Positions 1 to 11,208 of a stretch of 64,000 nucleotides of DNA are shown here, one piece after another (positions within the stretch are counted from its first letter, which is position 1; the number at the start of each line of letters is the position of its first letter). The position numbers were made by a program, and so were the translations under genes. Where the stretch lies: positions 1-64,000 of the forward strand of contig JAHLWZ010000068.1 of NCBI GenBank assembly GCA_020536535.1. Direction: 5' to 3'. This DNA comes from Pelomyxa schiedti (taxonomy: Eukaryota; Evosea; Pelobiontida; Pelomyxidae). The notes under the pieces are model-generated. The model searched no databases. It saw nothing but the letters and a program-made list of their open reading frames with translations, and had not been told where the DNA came from.

Positions 1-106
1 GCTGGGATTTAGCCCAAGAAAAACTGTGATCCACTTGAGATTCGCTGTTGTTTCTACTTAAAAACAAGTTTGAATGCAAATCTCAGCGATTTCCATCCCC
101 ACAACA

Positions 107-296
107 ATTGGCTGAATAAAAAAAACACCAGACCGCCGATCCTGAGCGACGATAACGAAAAGTACAGCGTTCCGGTCTGTTGATTATTTTATTCAGCCAA
201 TTGGCTGAATAAAATAATCAACAGACCGGAACGCTGTCATTTTCCTTCTCATCGCTCAGGATCGGCGGTCTGGTGTTTTTTTTTATTCAGCCAATT
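107..296. repeat. Foldback (inverted-repeat) element, MITE-like
   Basis: Two arms of about 93-94 bases (roughly 107-200 and 201-296) are reverse complements of each other, with about five mismatches and one A-tract length difference. The centre is CCAATTGG at 197-204. Each arm also begins with TTGGCTGAATAAAA and ends with its reverse complement, followed inwards by related ACACCAGACCG / ATCAACAGACCGG sequence, so each arm is itself bounded by imperfect inverted repeats of about 28 bases. This looks like two copies of a small non-autonomous element joined head to head. There is no coding capacity and no clear target-site duplication. It ends about ten bases before the cathepsin start codon, so it sits in that gene's promoter or 5' leader. 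Confidence 0.85.
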
Positions 297-306
297 ACAA
301 AACCGA

Positions 307-1816
307 ATGAATAGATCCGCTCTTACGGTGTTGGTGCTCCTGTGGTCGTGCTGTGTGTCGTCTCTTGTCGGTGCGAGTCGCTATCGTGGTTGCGCTCATG
401 TTAGATCTCATTTGTTTTTTTCAGTTACCTTGGCCGGCGAAGACACGTTCATCGACGAGCAGTTTGTTGCCCGTGTGAATGCTAAACAAGGAAAAACAGC
501 GTGGGGGAAGACGTGGACTTCTTCTTTATCATCGTGGGTGCGTTTTCTTTGGATCTGCTCTTCCCACTAATTTTGTTGAAGACTGCCACTTTGCCGAGAG
601 AGAAGGCTATTGCTCTTCTTGGCGGAAACGATCCATCGACTTTCGAACGTATTTACCATTTTGCCCAGATTTATGAGACTTACTGTAGTATAGCACTCCC
701 TGAAAAACAATTTGCTGAACTCGCGACTGCCCCTGATGCGTTTGATTCACGGACGAACTGGTACAACGACTCTTTCAGAAAGTACTCATCTAACCAACAC
801 AAAGGCCCCAATGCGCCACTATGTTACAGATTAGGGATCAAGCTGATTGCGGGTAAACTACGAACCTTTTGAAGAAAACTTATTTCATGACATAGGTCTT
901 GCTGGGCATTCGGAGCTGTAGAAAGCATGTCAGATCGAGAATGCATTTTCAATAACATAAATGTCACTGTGTGTACTGGCACTCCTCCATTTCCGCATTA
1001 ATATCAGTAGCTTTCGGCTGAAGATATGAATTCCTGCAGTGGGGCTGGCTCATGCAACGGAGGGGATCCAGCTCTGGCTTACAAGTACTGGGTGGAAACT
1101 GGGGTGGTCACAGAGACCTGCAGGCCGTACAGGTACGCTTGAACAATTTTTGACAACCGATTCACGAGTTTTCTCAGTTTGGCGGGGTGCGACCATCACA
1201 TAGAGAACAGCAGTAACCCTTGTGCTGAAGAGTGTGTTGGATCCTTTGTTATCAAATATTCACGTTATTTAGTCTTGAACCAACCCCTCCTTGTGTTGAG
1301 TCTTGTGTTGAGGGCAGTGGCCTGGTGTGGGCAAAAGATATATACAAGGGTGCAAGTTCTTATTCTATGCGTGGTGAGCAACAAATGATGGACGAAATTG
1401 CCAAAAACGGACCTGTAGAGGTAACTTTCATGGTGTTTGACGACTTCTTGACTTACTCTGGCGGGGTATGTTGACATAATGCATTACACATCACTCCATA
1501 CTAATTATCAGGAAGATATACTACCATGTTGAGGGGCGTTATGGTGGAAACCATTGCGTTAAAGTTATGGGTTGGGGAGTAGAAAACGATGTCAAATACT
1601 GGATAGTTGCCAACAGGTATGAAAATACATAATTACCACCTTTTAATGAACCTTCCTGCTTAGTTGGAATGAGCACTGGGGAGAGAAGGGTTTTTTCAGG
1701 TTTCTTGCCATTTCCATGTCTAAGCCCTTTGCTCACCAACGCACAGAATACTCAAAGGGACTAACGAATGTGGCTTTGAAAGTTCTGTTGTGGCTGGAAT
1801 CCCAGCATCTCTCTGA
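307..1816 (+). CDS. Cathepsin B-like cysteine peptidase (C1A), about 7 exons
   Basis: Secreted or lysosomal papain-family protease. The first exon encodes a hydrophobic signal peptide (MNRSALTVLVLLWSC...). A propeptide region follows, then the mature start around FDSRTNW (about 750). The active-site block RDQADCGSCWAFGAVES is split by an intron (about 857-895). CNGGDPALAYKYWVETG and CDHHIEN follow; the HH pair is the cathepsin B occluding-loop signature that gives carboxydipeptidase activity. GPVEVTFMVFDDF precedes the catalytic His in GGNHCVKVMGWG, which has one residue more than the usual GGH. The Asn is in VANSWNEHWG, rebuilt across an intron near 1617-1661. The protein ends ECGFESSVVAGIPASL at a TGA. 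The catalytic Gln, Cys, His and Asn are all present, so it should be active. Confidence 0.88.
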
Positions 1817-1902
1817 TTCCGGTACAAGGTTTTTTTTAATAAACAAGACGAGAAAGTTCTTTACAAGGGTTTTTCTTTGTTGTTGTGTGGTGTTGTGTCT
1901 CG

Positions 1903-3207
1903 TCACTTGCCTGAAGAACTTTTTGAGCTGGATTTGTGTGATTTATGCTTATGGGTTTTCTTGTTTGTGTTGACTTCCTCAACAGGGGGCAACTGGCCTT
2001 CAATATGGTCCATTTCTGGCGATTTTTTGTCGGAACTCGAGCTGGATTTGGATTTTGTTCGGGGGTGCCTTTGGGGTGTTGTACTTGTTGTTGCCGTGGT
2101 CTCAGATTCTGCTTTTTTTCCTTCGGCTTTGCCATTCAGTTCATCTGCATCACCGGTTTTGGGAGCTTTTATTTGTTCGTTGCCCACTTCCACAACACCG
2201 TGGTGTGCCTTCTTCGGCTTCTTTAATTTGATGAGGTATCCCAAGCGGAGTTCACCTTTATGTGGGCCAGAACTAGAAGATTCTTGGTTGAGCTCTATCA
2301 GTACTCCTTCACCCCCGACTTTGATAATCATATTCTCGGGTCTTGAGGAAGTGGAACCGATCCTGCTTGTATCTCCATGTACCGAGCTATCTGATGATTC
2401 AATAAGTATCTCTGTTCCTTTTGGCCCAAAGAGTCTTTCCCAGAGACTAGTTGCCACTTCAGGTTCCTTTTGAGTCTTCTTATCCTTGCTCTTGCTTGAA
2501 GACGAGGAAGATTTCTCGGCTTTAGACAAATCGATTTTGCCCTTTGTTTTGGTTATGTGTTTTCTAGGAGTAGGGTGATCAGCTTTCGACTTTCTAGCTA
2601 CGGAACTTGTTGCAGATGATGGTGAACCTAATTCCGCCTTTCCATCTAGCTTCTTTGATTTCGATCTCGATCGAATTCCAAACCAGCCGGCTAATAAACT
2701 GCTGCTCGACGAGCTGGAACCAGACTCAGAATGAGAGCCAATAGATACATACTCCAACTTTTCGGGAGGTTTTTGAGCCTCCGCGACGGCAGCAACTTTT
2801 ACCGGCAAACTCAAGTTCATGGACTTGCCGTCAGAGTCGTTTTCCCCCGAAGGTTCCTTGAGACCAAACCAGCTGGCAAAGTACTTTGGCTTCGCAGGTT
2901 CCAGCCTGAAGTCATCAGGTTCCATCGCCCTCAGTCTATCAAGGTCCGCACTACGGCCCGTCATTCCCAGCATAGCAGCGGCCGCCGCTGAACCATCGCT
3001 GGGCTCGCCGGGATTCGAACCCGCGACCTCCACGCCCACCTGCACTTCGAATCCAAAACTCCCCCCTGACTTCTTTTCCATCGTCTTAGCCACAGAATGG
3101 CGATTTTTTTTGTGGCGTCTGCTACTGCTACTGGTGCTGGATTTGGATTTGGATTTCTTGGTTGTGGTCGATATTTCTAAAACCACATCGGCTGTTGGCG
3201 ATGACAT
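1903..3207 (-). CDS. Ser/Lys-rich low-complexity protein with WFG motifs
   Basis: A single open frame of 434 codons starting at ATG (MSSPTADVVLEIS). No enzyme family is recognised. It is dominated by Ser and Lys runs, with a lysine/serine tail, and is probably disordered and possibly nuclear. Three short related motifs recur: FASWFGLKEPS (near 2870), LAGWFGIRSRS (near 2685) and LWERLFGPKG (near 2435). A more ordered stretch is GELRLGYLIKLKKPKKAHHG. Inside it lies a tRNA T-arm-like sequence (3001-3028, listed separately). The gene converges on the cathepsin gene, leaving under 90 bases between stops. Long opposite-strand frames in the region are composition shadows. Confidence 0.65.
   Translation of the reverse strand: MSSPTADVVLEISTTTKKSKSKSSTSSSSRRHKKNRHSVAKTMEKKSGGSFGFEVQVGVEVAGSNPGEPSDGSAAAAAMLGMTGRSADLDRLRAMEPDDFRLEPAKPKYFASWFGLKEPSGENDSDGKSMNLSLPVKVAAVAEAQKPPEKLEYVSIGSHSESGSSSSSSSLLAGWFGIRSRSKSKKLDGKAELGSPSSATSSVARKSKADHPTPRKHITKTKGKIDLSKAEKSSSSSSKSKDKKTQKEPEVATSLWERLFGPKGTEILIESSDSSVHGDTSRIGSTSSRPENMIIKVGGEGVLIELNQESSSSGPHKGELRLGYLIKLKKPKKAHHGVVEVGNEQIKAPKTGDADELNGKAEGKKAESETTATTSTTPQRHPRTKSKSSSSSDKKSPEMDHIEGQLPPVEEVNTNKKTHKHKSHKSSSKSSSGK
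3001..3028 (-). other. tRNA T-arm / Pol III B-box-like sequence inside a coding region
   Basis: On the minus strand the sequence reads GGTCGCGGGTTCGAATCCC followed by GGCGAGCCCA. This is a perfect T-stem/loop with the Pol III B-box consensus GGTTCGANTCC, plus a plausible 3' acceptor strand. No matching 5' acceptor strand (GGCTCGC), D-arm or anticodon arm is found within the preceding 90 bases. It is therefore a tRNA 3'-end-like fragment, not a complete tRNA gene. It is translated in frame as part of the Ser/Lys-rich protein (VEVAGSNPGEP). Confidence 0.6.
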
Positions 3208-3397
3208 GGACGTAGTGTGCTTGTTTTTTTGTTTTTTTTTTTTTTCTTTGGTGTTTGTGTCTTGGTTTTTCTTTCGAACTCTCAGGGAGTTAGGAGAACG
3301 GCTTTTCGTTTCTTGATTTTGCTATTTTTTGTGGAACACCGATTTTCGCAGCGAAATTGAGGTTGGCTCCGACAAGCAGGCTGCCTTGGTGCACGTT

Positions 3398-4220
3398 TCA
3401 TAATTTTTGTTTTTTACAGGCTTCCCTTTTGTGTATCTCTCTGACAAGTAGGTCGATGGCCTCGTTCACATTTTGCCCTGTAATAGCTGATGTCTCTCTG
3501 GATAGTGTTATTATATGTTGCTGGGTTTTTTCTGTCCACACATGTATGGCACATTCAGTTTATGAGCAAGTTCTGCCAATTGTTCAGATTTTACAACCCT
3601 TTCTTCCACCAGGTCGACTTTGTTGCCACAAAGTACAACTGCTAGGCTGCTCAAGTCAGTCTTCTCTTTAAGCCTCAATATCTGTGACCTGACAATTTAG
3701 AATAAGAACAGGCTATGGAAAAATGCCTTACACAAGTGAATCAACAAAGGTAAAGGTACTTAAAGAGTTGGTGGCAATGATAATGAGGAAGGCATTGTGC
3801 CTCCTGATTGACGGTTCCAACATACTAGTAAACTCATCATGGCCACAACAAGTATCTAAAAACTCTAGTGTGCATGTCCTTCCATCGATCACAAAGCCAC
3901 TCTTCACATAGTGATCCTGCAGGGAAAAGAAATTACCACGTTAATCCCTCGTCGTTAGTAATACCTCAATGGTCGGATCATACTCTTCAAAAAGAAACGT
4001 TAAGACTCATTTGAATAGGGTCTATTTTCTAAAATATTTTGAATTCAAAAAGAAACCAGCCTGTAGGAACGGAATGAGTTAAAAATTTCAGAGTGATAGC
4101 AGATTTCCCCACGCCGGCGTCACCAAGCACAATTATTTCGTGGCTGGTCTCGCACCTCCCTGGTTCAATCGGCTCGAGGGTCGTTGTCGTGCTTCCTAGC
4201 CCAAAAAACCGGTGGAACAT
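3398..4220 (-). CDS. Divergent Ras-family small GTPase
   Basis: At least four exons. The P-loop is GDAGVGKS (about 4100-4130), the effector loop is YDPTIED, the G4 motif is GNKVDL (about 3630) and G5 is ETSA (about 3490). The G3/switch II region reads DTCCGHDEF where Ras has DTAGQEEF: Ala59 is Cys, one Cys is inserted before Gly60, and the catalytic Gln61 is His. There is no intron boundary at that point. An N-terminal extension of about 30 residues precedes the G domain. The C-terminus ends KREACKKQKL and lacks a clear CaaX box. The chosen ATG at 4220 is the first in frame after a stop; the junction between exons 1 and 2 near 4030-4085 is uncertain. Confidence 0.75.
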
Positions 4221-4297
4221 TCCAAAGGCAGAATCAAAAAACCGATGTTCAACGAATGGCTCCAATCAAACGGTTGATTCGGATCACAGCGAAAATA
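4221..4297. promoter_or_regulatory. 77-base divergent spacer between the GTPase and LRR genes
   Basis: The two inferred start codons face away from each other with only 77 bases between them, so both genes must share a bidirectional promoter and short 5' leaders. I see no obvious TATA box or long repeat in it. The inference depends on both start codons being right. Confidence 0.45.
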
Positions 4298-5695
4298 ATG
4301 GCCATGAAGGGTGACGCGAGGGTTCTGTCGAGTGAAATTACTGAGGTCATTGAAACGATGAACAGATTGCAGTTGCCGATGCCATTTCTCTCCCACAATT
4401 CATTGCGAATAGCCAACAAACCCCTTCAGAGCCGAGGGAAAAGGTCAACCGTCGGCTGAACAGCACGACAAGGCCGTAGCCAGTTTTCTTGCGAAGTTTC
4501 AACCCACTCTTACACTTTTTTTTAAAATTTGGTTTGACTCTTACACTATCTTTTTTCCAGTGGAGGCATTCTTTTTTTGGGTGCATCTGCTGTAGTGAAA
4601 AGATGTGATGTGAAAACTGGCACAGTCTTCTGTGATGCACTCTCATTCGTGTATAATCTATCTTTTCTCAAGGTTACTCAACTTTCGTTAGTAATGGTAA
4701 GATGGACTGCTACCGAATGCGGGCCAACTTCATTTACGGATCATGGGAATTCTTGTTATCTGAGACCCCTCCAATCACCTACATTACATTTGAAAGCAGC
4801 TCAATCTTTACCATCCCTGACAATTTTGTGTACTCCCCAAACGTGCGCACACTGGATCTCAGCAGGAACTTTGTATGGCTCTGCAATGTATTCTTGTTGC
4901 TCAACTTTTTTTTTTTTTTTTTTTTTAGCTTCACGACGTACCTGTAACGATTTGCAATCTTATCAATCTGCAATCACTTCAGCTTTGGGTGAATCCACTC
5001 ACCCGACTTCCTATTGAATTGGCGGCCTTAACCTCACTCCAGGTAAGATATCCTGAAAAATTAATATTAATTCGCATCCTAAGGACTTAAATGTCTCCTC
5101 TACACACCTCCCTGTATATCCAAGAGAATTATGCCTTCCCTCTCTCCGCACACTGATACTTGGTGACAATACACTCACCACTTTGCCTGATGAGATCTCC
5201 AACATGACATCACTCACCGAACTAAATGTTGGCCTGAACTCTCTTACCCACGTTCCCGCTACTATTGCAAACATGCCATCGTTGCGGCTCTTACATCTAT
5301 TCTCTAACCACCTCTCCGCATTACCCCTGCTTCCCAGTTCCCTAGTCGAATTGGATTTGTGGTCCAACCAAATACACACTCCTGACATCCTTCACGGCTG
5401 CACAGCACTGACCACACTGAATCTTGGCAAGAATGGGCTTACCGGTACCCCAAACTTCACACAATTCACTTGTCTCCACACCCTTAAAATTACATTCAAC
5501 ACAATGGCCACATTCCCCATTCTGCCACCATCAATTGAGGAAGTTGACATTGGATTCAACACTCCTGTTCTCACAGTTCCAGAAGATATAGGCCATCACT
5601 GCCCCAACCTCAAAAAAATCATACTACCAACACAAGGCCTCGCAGCCCCCACAGGCTTCACTGAAACACGCAATTGGTTTATAAGAAAACTCTGA
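4298..5695 (+). CDS. Leucine-rich repeat protein
   Basis: Five or six exons. Exon 1 starts MAMKGDARVLSSEITEVIE and splices in phase near 4441 to an exon encoding SGGILFLGASAVVKR (from about 4561), then to MDCYRMRANFIYGSWEF at about 4702. Leucine-rich repeats of 22-23 residues follow: PNVRTLDLSRN, LINLQSLQLWVNPLTRLP, TLILGDNTLTTLPDEI, SLTELNVGLNSLTHVP and SLVELDLWSNQIHT. The last repeat region ends in FTETRNWFIRKL and a stop. There is no kinase or other catalytic domain. The spacing resembles Ras-suppressor/SHOC2-type repeats. A T20 tract lies in the intron near 4907-4926. The neighbouring Ras-like gene is divergently transcribed. Confidence 0.75.
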
Positions 5696-5850
5696 CAGAG
5701 AGCCACCAAAGCAACCAACAAAATTTTTTGCCCTGATTCCAAAAAATTGACTTCAGGGTACGAAAAGACTCAAGTTCTATCGGCTCCGATCATTCCGTTG
5801 ATTCGTATAACGGACGATTTGATCATCACGAACCCAACAAACAAAAAATA

Positions 5851-8800
5851 ATGTCGGCGACCAAACGGGGACCGACAGGTACTACCGGAAATACGTCACG
5901 TAGCAAGAACACGAAGAAGAACGCCGAAGTGACGAGATCTGGCACGGCAGCAACAAGTACTGCGGCAACATCAAATACTACATCGTCGTCAACTGCATCT
6001 TCGAACGCAACTGTGGTTGTTACGAAACCAGCGCTGGCAAATTTTATGCCTCCGCCAAAAACTCCTGCTCCGAGACCAAAGATTCATGACACTAGCTTGG
6101 CGATCTGTGAAGGTGGGTCTCGGTGCCACTTTATTTTGTGGTGTATTGATGTCCTAGAAAGTTGCAGATGATGCGGTTATGAAGACCGACCCTCATGACT
6201 TCATAAGGCATATTGTGACACACATCACCACTCGCGAGGAACTGCTGTCGGTAGCGAATCACATTGCTGTCACCAAAGGATTGAGTGATGTATTTTCTTG
6301 CCTCTAAAAAAGCTTTCTAAACTTGCTCATCCAGTGGTGTGCCGAATTTCTTGCCGGCACAGACGATTTAACTGGTGTTTCAGCTCTGCGAAATTTTATC
6401 CAGGACTGTAAGCCACACTCCAGTAAAGAGGCCAAGGCAACACAACGCAAAAGTCTAACAGATGTTCCTCCACCGTCATCTGTTCCTTCTCACATTCTAT
6501 TATCCCCGCCACCCAGTCCACCCCCTTCAGCATCGCTTCCCGTTTCAGCAACCTTAGTTCCTTCTGCTCCGGCCCCTTCACCCCCTAAAACAATAACAAG
6601 AATAACATCACTCTATCCTCCTCCCCCGTTAGCACCACGAACTCCACCTCCCATGCATACTTTTACACCTCAACGCACAACATTGGATAACTCCAAATGT
6701 GTTTCATTATCACGCTCTTCACCACTCAGCTCATCTTCCAAAGTTTCCCATGATGCATCACCGACCTCCTCCACTCCTACACTCACAAAAAGCACTTCCC
6801 TTAGTGCCCATTCAATCAACTTGTCAACTACATCACCACTAACAAATCAACAACCTCAAACTGGTGCACACCCACTTGTCAAGTCATCATCCTCAAACAC
6901 ATTACCTATGAAACTTTCAAAAACCAACAAAGCCCATAGTCACAGTAGTCCGTCTCTCCACACGTCCTTTCTTCAACGCACTGCCACCTATATTCAGCTC
7001 ACCCCAACCCAGACCACACAAATAGCAGCACGCCACCGCTCTGAACCTTCCAATATTTTTATTGCGGAATTCCAATTGTTGGAAGGGGCACTACTAGTAA
7101 TAAGTTCACTTCTAACAACAACCGTGTGCTGGAAATAGTGATATCCCGTCGTCTAAAAAACCCCTAGACAGGTACCAAAGCTATTTCAAAAGAATCATCT
7201 GTGATACAATGTCTACTTTCTCTTATCGACACTCATGAGCAACCTCTTCCTAATATTGTTTTGTACTTCCTCCTCACCCCACACAAACTTTAGAGACTGT
7301 TGAAATCTTCTACTCACTAAATACTAGAGAAATACTCTGTGAGTTCTCCCGATTTTTCCCCGAAAAGTTGGTATTTATATGAAGCTTTGTAATTCTGCTC
7401 ACCTTCCTTCTTTTATAGGTTAGAACAAGTGCTATCATTACTCCCAGAAGCAAAGGACTATCAGCCTCTCACAAAGTTCCTGATAGACTCCGAATCGCCA
7501 GGCTTTGTAAAAGTTGTTCATCCCTTCTCAAATCTAGATGTAACTCGTCATTTAGTTATTAAGCTTGAGCACCTTAAACCGGGTACTTGTGCATAAACAA
7601 GACCTGAAAACACGTCTATTTGCTCGCAATAATTTATGGAAAATACTGGGCCCTCTGATAGGAAAAATAAGAGGGCACCCAAACAGTGCTGCCTCATTGA
7701 AGGAAGAAGAAAATACCGAAATTGAATTGCAGCTTGAACAATTTGAGTCCAGCATGAATGAAGAAATATCCTATTTCTATTCACACCAAAGAAAGCAAAA
7801 AATAATAGATTTGAGAGAAGACCCAACTCAGACAACCTCGACTCTCAAGTATATTTTATTGTTGGAATGTTTGTCTTCCTAATTTATTCCAGTGTGGACT
7901 TGCGTTGTCCAGAAGTTTCTGTTAGAAATATTATACTTCCCTTCTCAGAGTATGATACTGTTTCCACACTTCTTCAGAGAATAGTTCTTGTTGTTGGAAT
8001 GGCACCTGAATTGGTACCAATTCCCATCTTTTGGGTGGCACTAATTGCACTCCCAAAGTCATCAACATATGCCCTTGCCTGCTATAATGCATCGGAATGT
8101 ATCTTTTTTGATGAGCGCAAATTGATGCATTCCTATCAAAGTTCCTTTGGAACAGGCCAGGTGCCTACTCCTTTTTGCTGTACCATGCATTGACCTTTGT
8201 CAGCTATCTTGCCTTTTGGTACAGACTCCAAGGCAAATTCCAATTAGTGTACCTGAACTTCCAGAGGGACAATATTTTTGTGAACTGCAGACAACATGTC
8301 ATGTAGGTGAGGTTACATTTGATATTTCACTGAACTGTTCAAAGGAAGCTTTGGTGAAAATAATTTCTCGCATAAGAATGGAATCCTCACCTGAGGACTA
8401 TGGCTTGTTTGCCCAACCAAGAGATAACTCAAAAAAAGGAGTCTGGATACCAGAAACCAGCACTGTTTCCGAGTACAAAAAAAATGAAAACGTATGCTGT
8501 AAACAAAAAAATATTAGCACCAACCAAACAAAAGGACACAACAATTCTCTTCATGTGTAGACCAAGATATTTCACAATACAAATTGGAGAAGACACCATA
8601 TCAGAATGTATTGATCTTACAAACCCTATACGTACAGTAGCTCGTGACATAATGCACAACTTATGCGGCTCACTTACTCTCGCTGAGGAATATCAAATGA
8701 TTGCCTCCTGTAGGTCATCAATTTTCACTTTCTTTTTATTTATTTACTTAGCACCTGGAAAACAAATTCCCCTTGAAGAACATAAAAACTTGAAGTTTTA

Positions 8801-10840
8801 TTGCCTTTCAGGAGATGTATGTAGTTGTGGGTATAAACTTCTTGAAGTGATCTATCCAAGGTTCGTCTATTACTCGTTCCCCGTGTACGTAAGATGACAG
8901 TTATTCTGCCAAATGGCCGTGAATATGTCAAAGATGTTCACCTCACACACAGTAGTGCAGATTTCTTGAAAAGAATTTGTGGGGAGTACAACCTTCTCTC
9001 ACAAAATTATGTTGTTCAAAAGGTCACCACCGATGGGAAAACTGGTGTCTTCTCCCTCCATTCTTGAAAAGTTCTCATATGTGTGTAGTGACTCTTGTTC
9101 CATGGACTGCGTTAAAGCAACAAGGAGTCCGCCTTGGTGACAAACTTGCACTTAAAGAGATCCCAAATACTACCTCTAAGTTGTCATCTGAGGACCTGGA
9201 AGCAGATACCAGTATATGGGATAAAGGCGTTACATCAGAGCAACTACCAGGTGCAATTTTACACTCATTCTATTCTTCTTAGAGAGCTTAGAGTTTTCTT
9301 TGGACAGCTCCAAGACTTTTCGTCCAACAACCCTCAATATTCTGGTTCGAATGCTTACAAACGAGGATCAAGTTGGTGTGCGATTTTTTTAGAAAATTGG
9401 AAATTAAAACCAAATCAACAGATAACCACTTCATAAAAACCTTTCTTACAACATATCTTTCATTCACCACGTCTGAGATTCTTCTGCACAAACTTCGGGA
9501 AAGGTAGGCGGATTTGGAATTCTATCTGCTAAGACACTTTGTAGATTTGATGTACCTGGCCACATTCCCGAACAACAAAGAGCACAGATTCAGTGGCGCG
9601 TTTGTGCTGTGTTAAACTATTGGGTAGATATGCAGTGGGAGACATCTACTTCTGCTTTAGATGGGATTTATGATTTTGTAAACAAGCTCACACAAGGTCA
9701 ACTTGCACCAATGGTGAAACGGCTACAAAATTCTATCGTAAGCAAGGTAATGGATACCACGGGCAGAAGTGGTAGGAATAACTCACTTAAACAACAGAGG
9801 ATGAAACCTCACCGGGAGTACCACTTTCTAGAGCCGCCGCCTCCCCCCTTGGTGAGCCTTTCCAAACTCTTCAAATTGGGACCTCAAAGCAACCAACTCA
9901 AAAAAAAAAGATCAATATCACGGCTCTACCTTGTCCCTGGACAGAAATAAATCCAGTTGAAATTGCCCGCCAACTTACCATCACTACATTCCATTTTTAT
10001 AGTGGCATCAAGGTTTCGTTACTCACCTAAAATCTCACACTAACATTGACACAGCCCACAGAATTCTTTCGTCTTGCATGGAGCAAGCCGGAACTCCGAC
10101 ACTTGTCTCCAAACATTGTGGAACTTACTAACTTATTCAACAAAATTACAAATTGGGTCACGCATTCACTTGTCAGTACCCCCAAAATCCGAGATCGCAT
10201 CAATGTGTTCCACCGTCATATTATGACGGCATTAAAACTAAAGGAGCTCTGCAACTTTCACTTGTTAATGGCATATATTTCAGCCATAAACAGTGCCCCA
10301 GTTCAAAGACTTAAATGGACGAAGAGCAAATTACCCAAAGCAGCCAAACAGGTTTTCTTTTTTAAAAGAACTGACCAAAAGAGATGACCTAATTTAAAGA
10401 CTCTATTGGAGCTGGAAGACCTCACCAATATAGCGGGATCATACAGAAATTTACGGTCGACTATAAGTTCTTGTACACCGCCGTGCATTCCATATATCGG
10501 GATTTACTTGATTGACCTGACTTTTATTGGTATCTATCAAATAGGTTGCTCCGAAACTCACACAACGTACAGAGGAAGGAAATCCTGACACAGTGGATGG
10601 TCTCATAAACTTTGAGGTACTTTCCCCGAGGTATTCATAAGCTCTTATTCATTCCCTTTCCAGAAGAGGAAACTCATCTACAAAGCTATCGATGTGGTGC
10701 AGCAGTACCAAGAGGTTGGCTACAATCTAAGCCCCGTCAAAGGAGTAATACCGGAAGTGGGCTTTGTGCCCGAGGAGCAGATGTTCAACATGTCCCTCCA
10801 AGTGGAACCCAGAGGAGCTTCCTTCAAGGACATATCATAG
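5851..10840 (+). CDS. Large multi-exon Ras guanine-nucleotide exchange factor (RasGEF)
   Basis: The C-terminal half is clear. A RasGEF N-terminal domain (about 9290-9740) contains DNHFIKTFLTTYLSFTT and RVCAVLNYWVDMQWE. The Cdc25 catalytic domain (about 9930-10840) contains INPVEIARQLT, PTEFFRLAWSKPELR, NVFHRHIMTALKLKELCNF, LLMAYISAINSAPVQRL, PCIPYIGIYLIDLTFI and the closing FNMSLQVEPRG. Upstream there is an Ala/Ser/Thr-rich N-terminus (MSATKRGPTGTTGNTS), a helical segment (TREELLSVANHIA), a Pro/Ser-rich linker (about 6440-7000) and several ubiquitin- or FERM-like beta-rich exons (7900-9060). The role is activating a Ras-type GTPase. The C-terminal assignment is firm. That the 5' exons (5851-about 7850) belong to the same gene is inferred from lack of another terminus. 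Confidence 0.78.
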
Positions 10841-11131
10841 GATACCAATCCCCTATGTGATTCCCCCTTTTTGCTGTAACAACAACGATTTTGGTGTACA
10901 AATAGACCCCACATGTAAGACCCTGTTTCTTTTTTTTCGTCCATTCCCTGTAAGGTTTGGCGATTTCCTTTCCTAATAGTACTGCAAAATGCCATAGCAA
11001 ACAGATGTAACTGCCCGGACGAAATTTGCGTGGAAGTGACAGTAAAGCTGAATATCCGATGTATCAAAAACCCAACAAAAATCAATGTGGCTTCTGCCCC
11101 CAAACACCCACTTCATCCGATCAAGGAATAA
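10830..11131 (+). pseudogene. RPB3 (RNA polymerase II subunit)-like fragment
   Basis: Between the RasGEF stop and the transporter start is an open stretch, YHRIPIPYVIPPFCCNNND, followed by a possible intron (GTAAGA, about 10914-10999). In phase after it comes SNRCNCPDEICVEVTVKL, then NIRCIKNPTKINVAS. The pattern (HR-GLIP, then a Cys cluster, then VEx-Tx-LxxRC) matches RPB3/archaeal RpoD. The N-terminal dimerisation half is absent because the RasGEF occupies the space, and the frame stops soon after. It may be a gene relic or a fragment with missing exons. It could also be chance, since only about 70 residues are alignable by eye. Confidence 0.35.
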
Positions 11132-11208
11132 GCCTAGAGTTTCTGCCCGATAAAACAAAGATTAAAACAACGTGTACTAGTAGTACCGCCGGATCTCACG
11201 CACTGCGA

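Noticed and set aside
1877-2473. 198-codon plus-strand frame opposite the Ser/Lys-rich gene
   Set aside because: Repetitive mirror of the Ser/Lys-rich coding strand, no ATG-context or splice support, and the minus frame is longer and has a proper ATG.
3001-3110. A complete tRNA gene on the minus strand
   Set aside because: Only the T-arm and 3' acceptor-like strand exist; no 5' acceptor, D-arm or anticodon arm can be paired.
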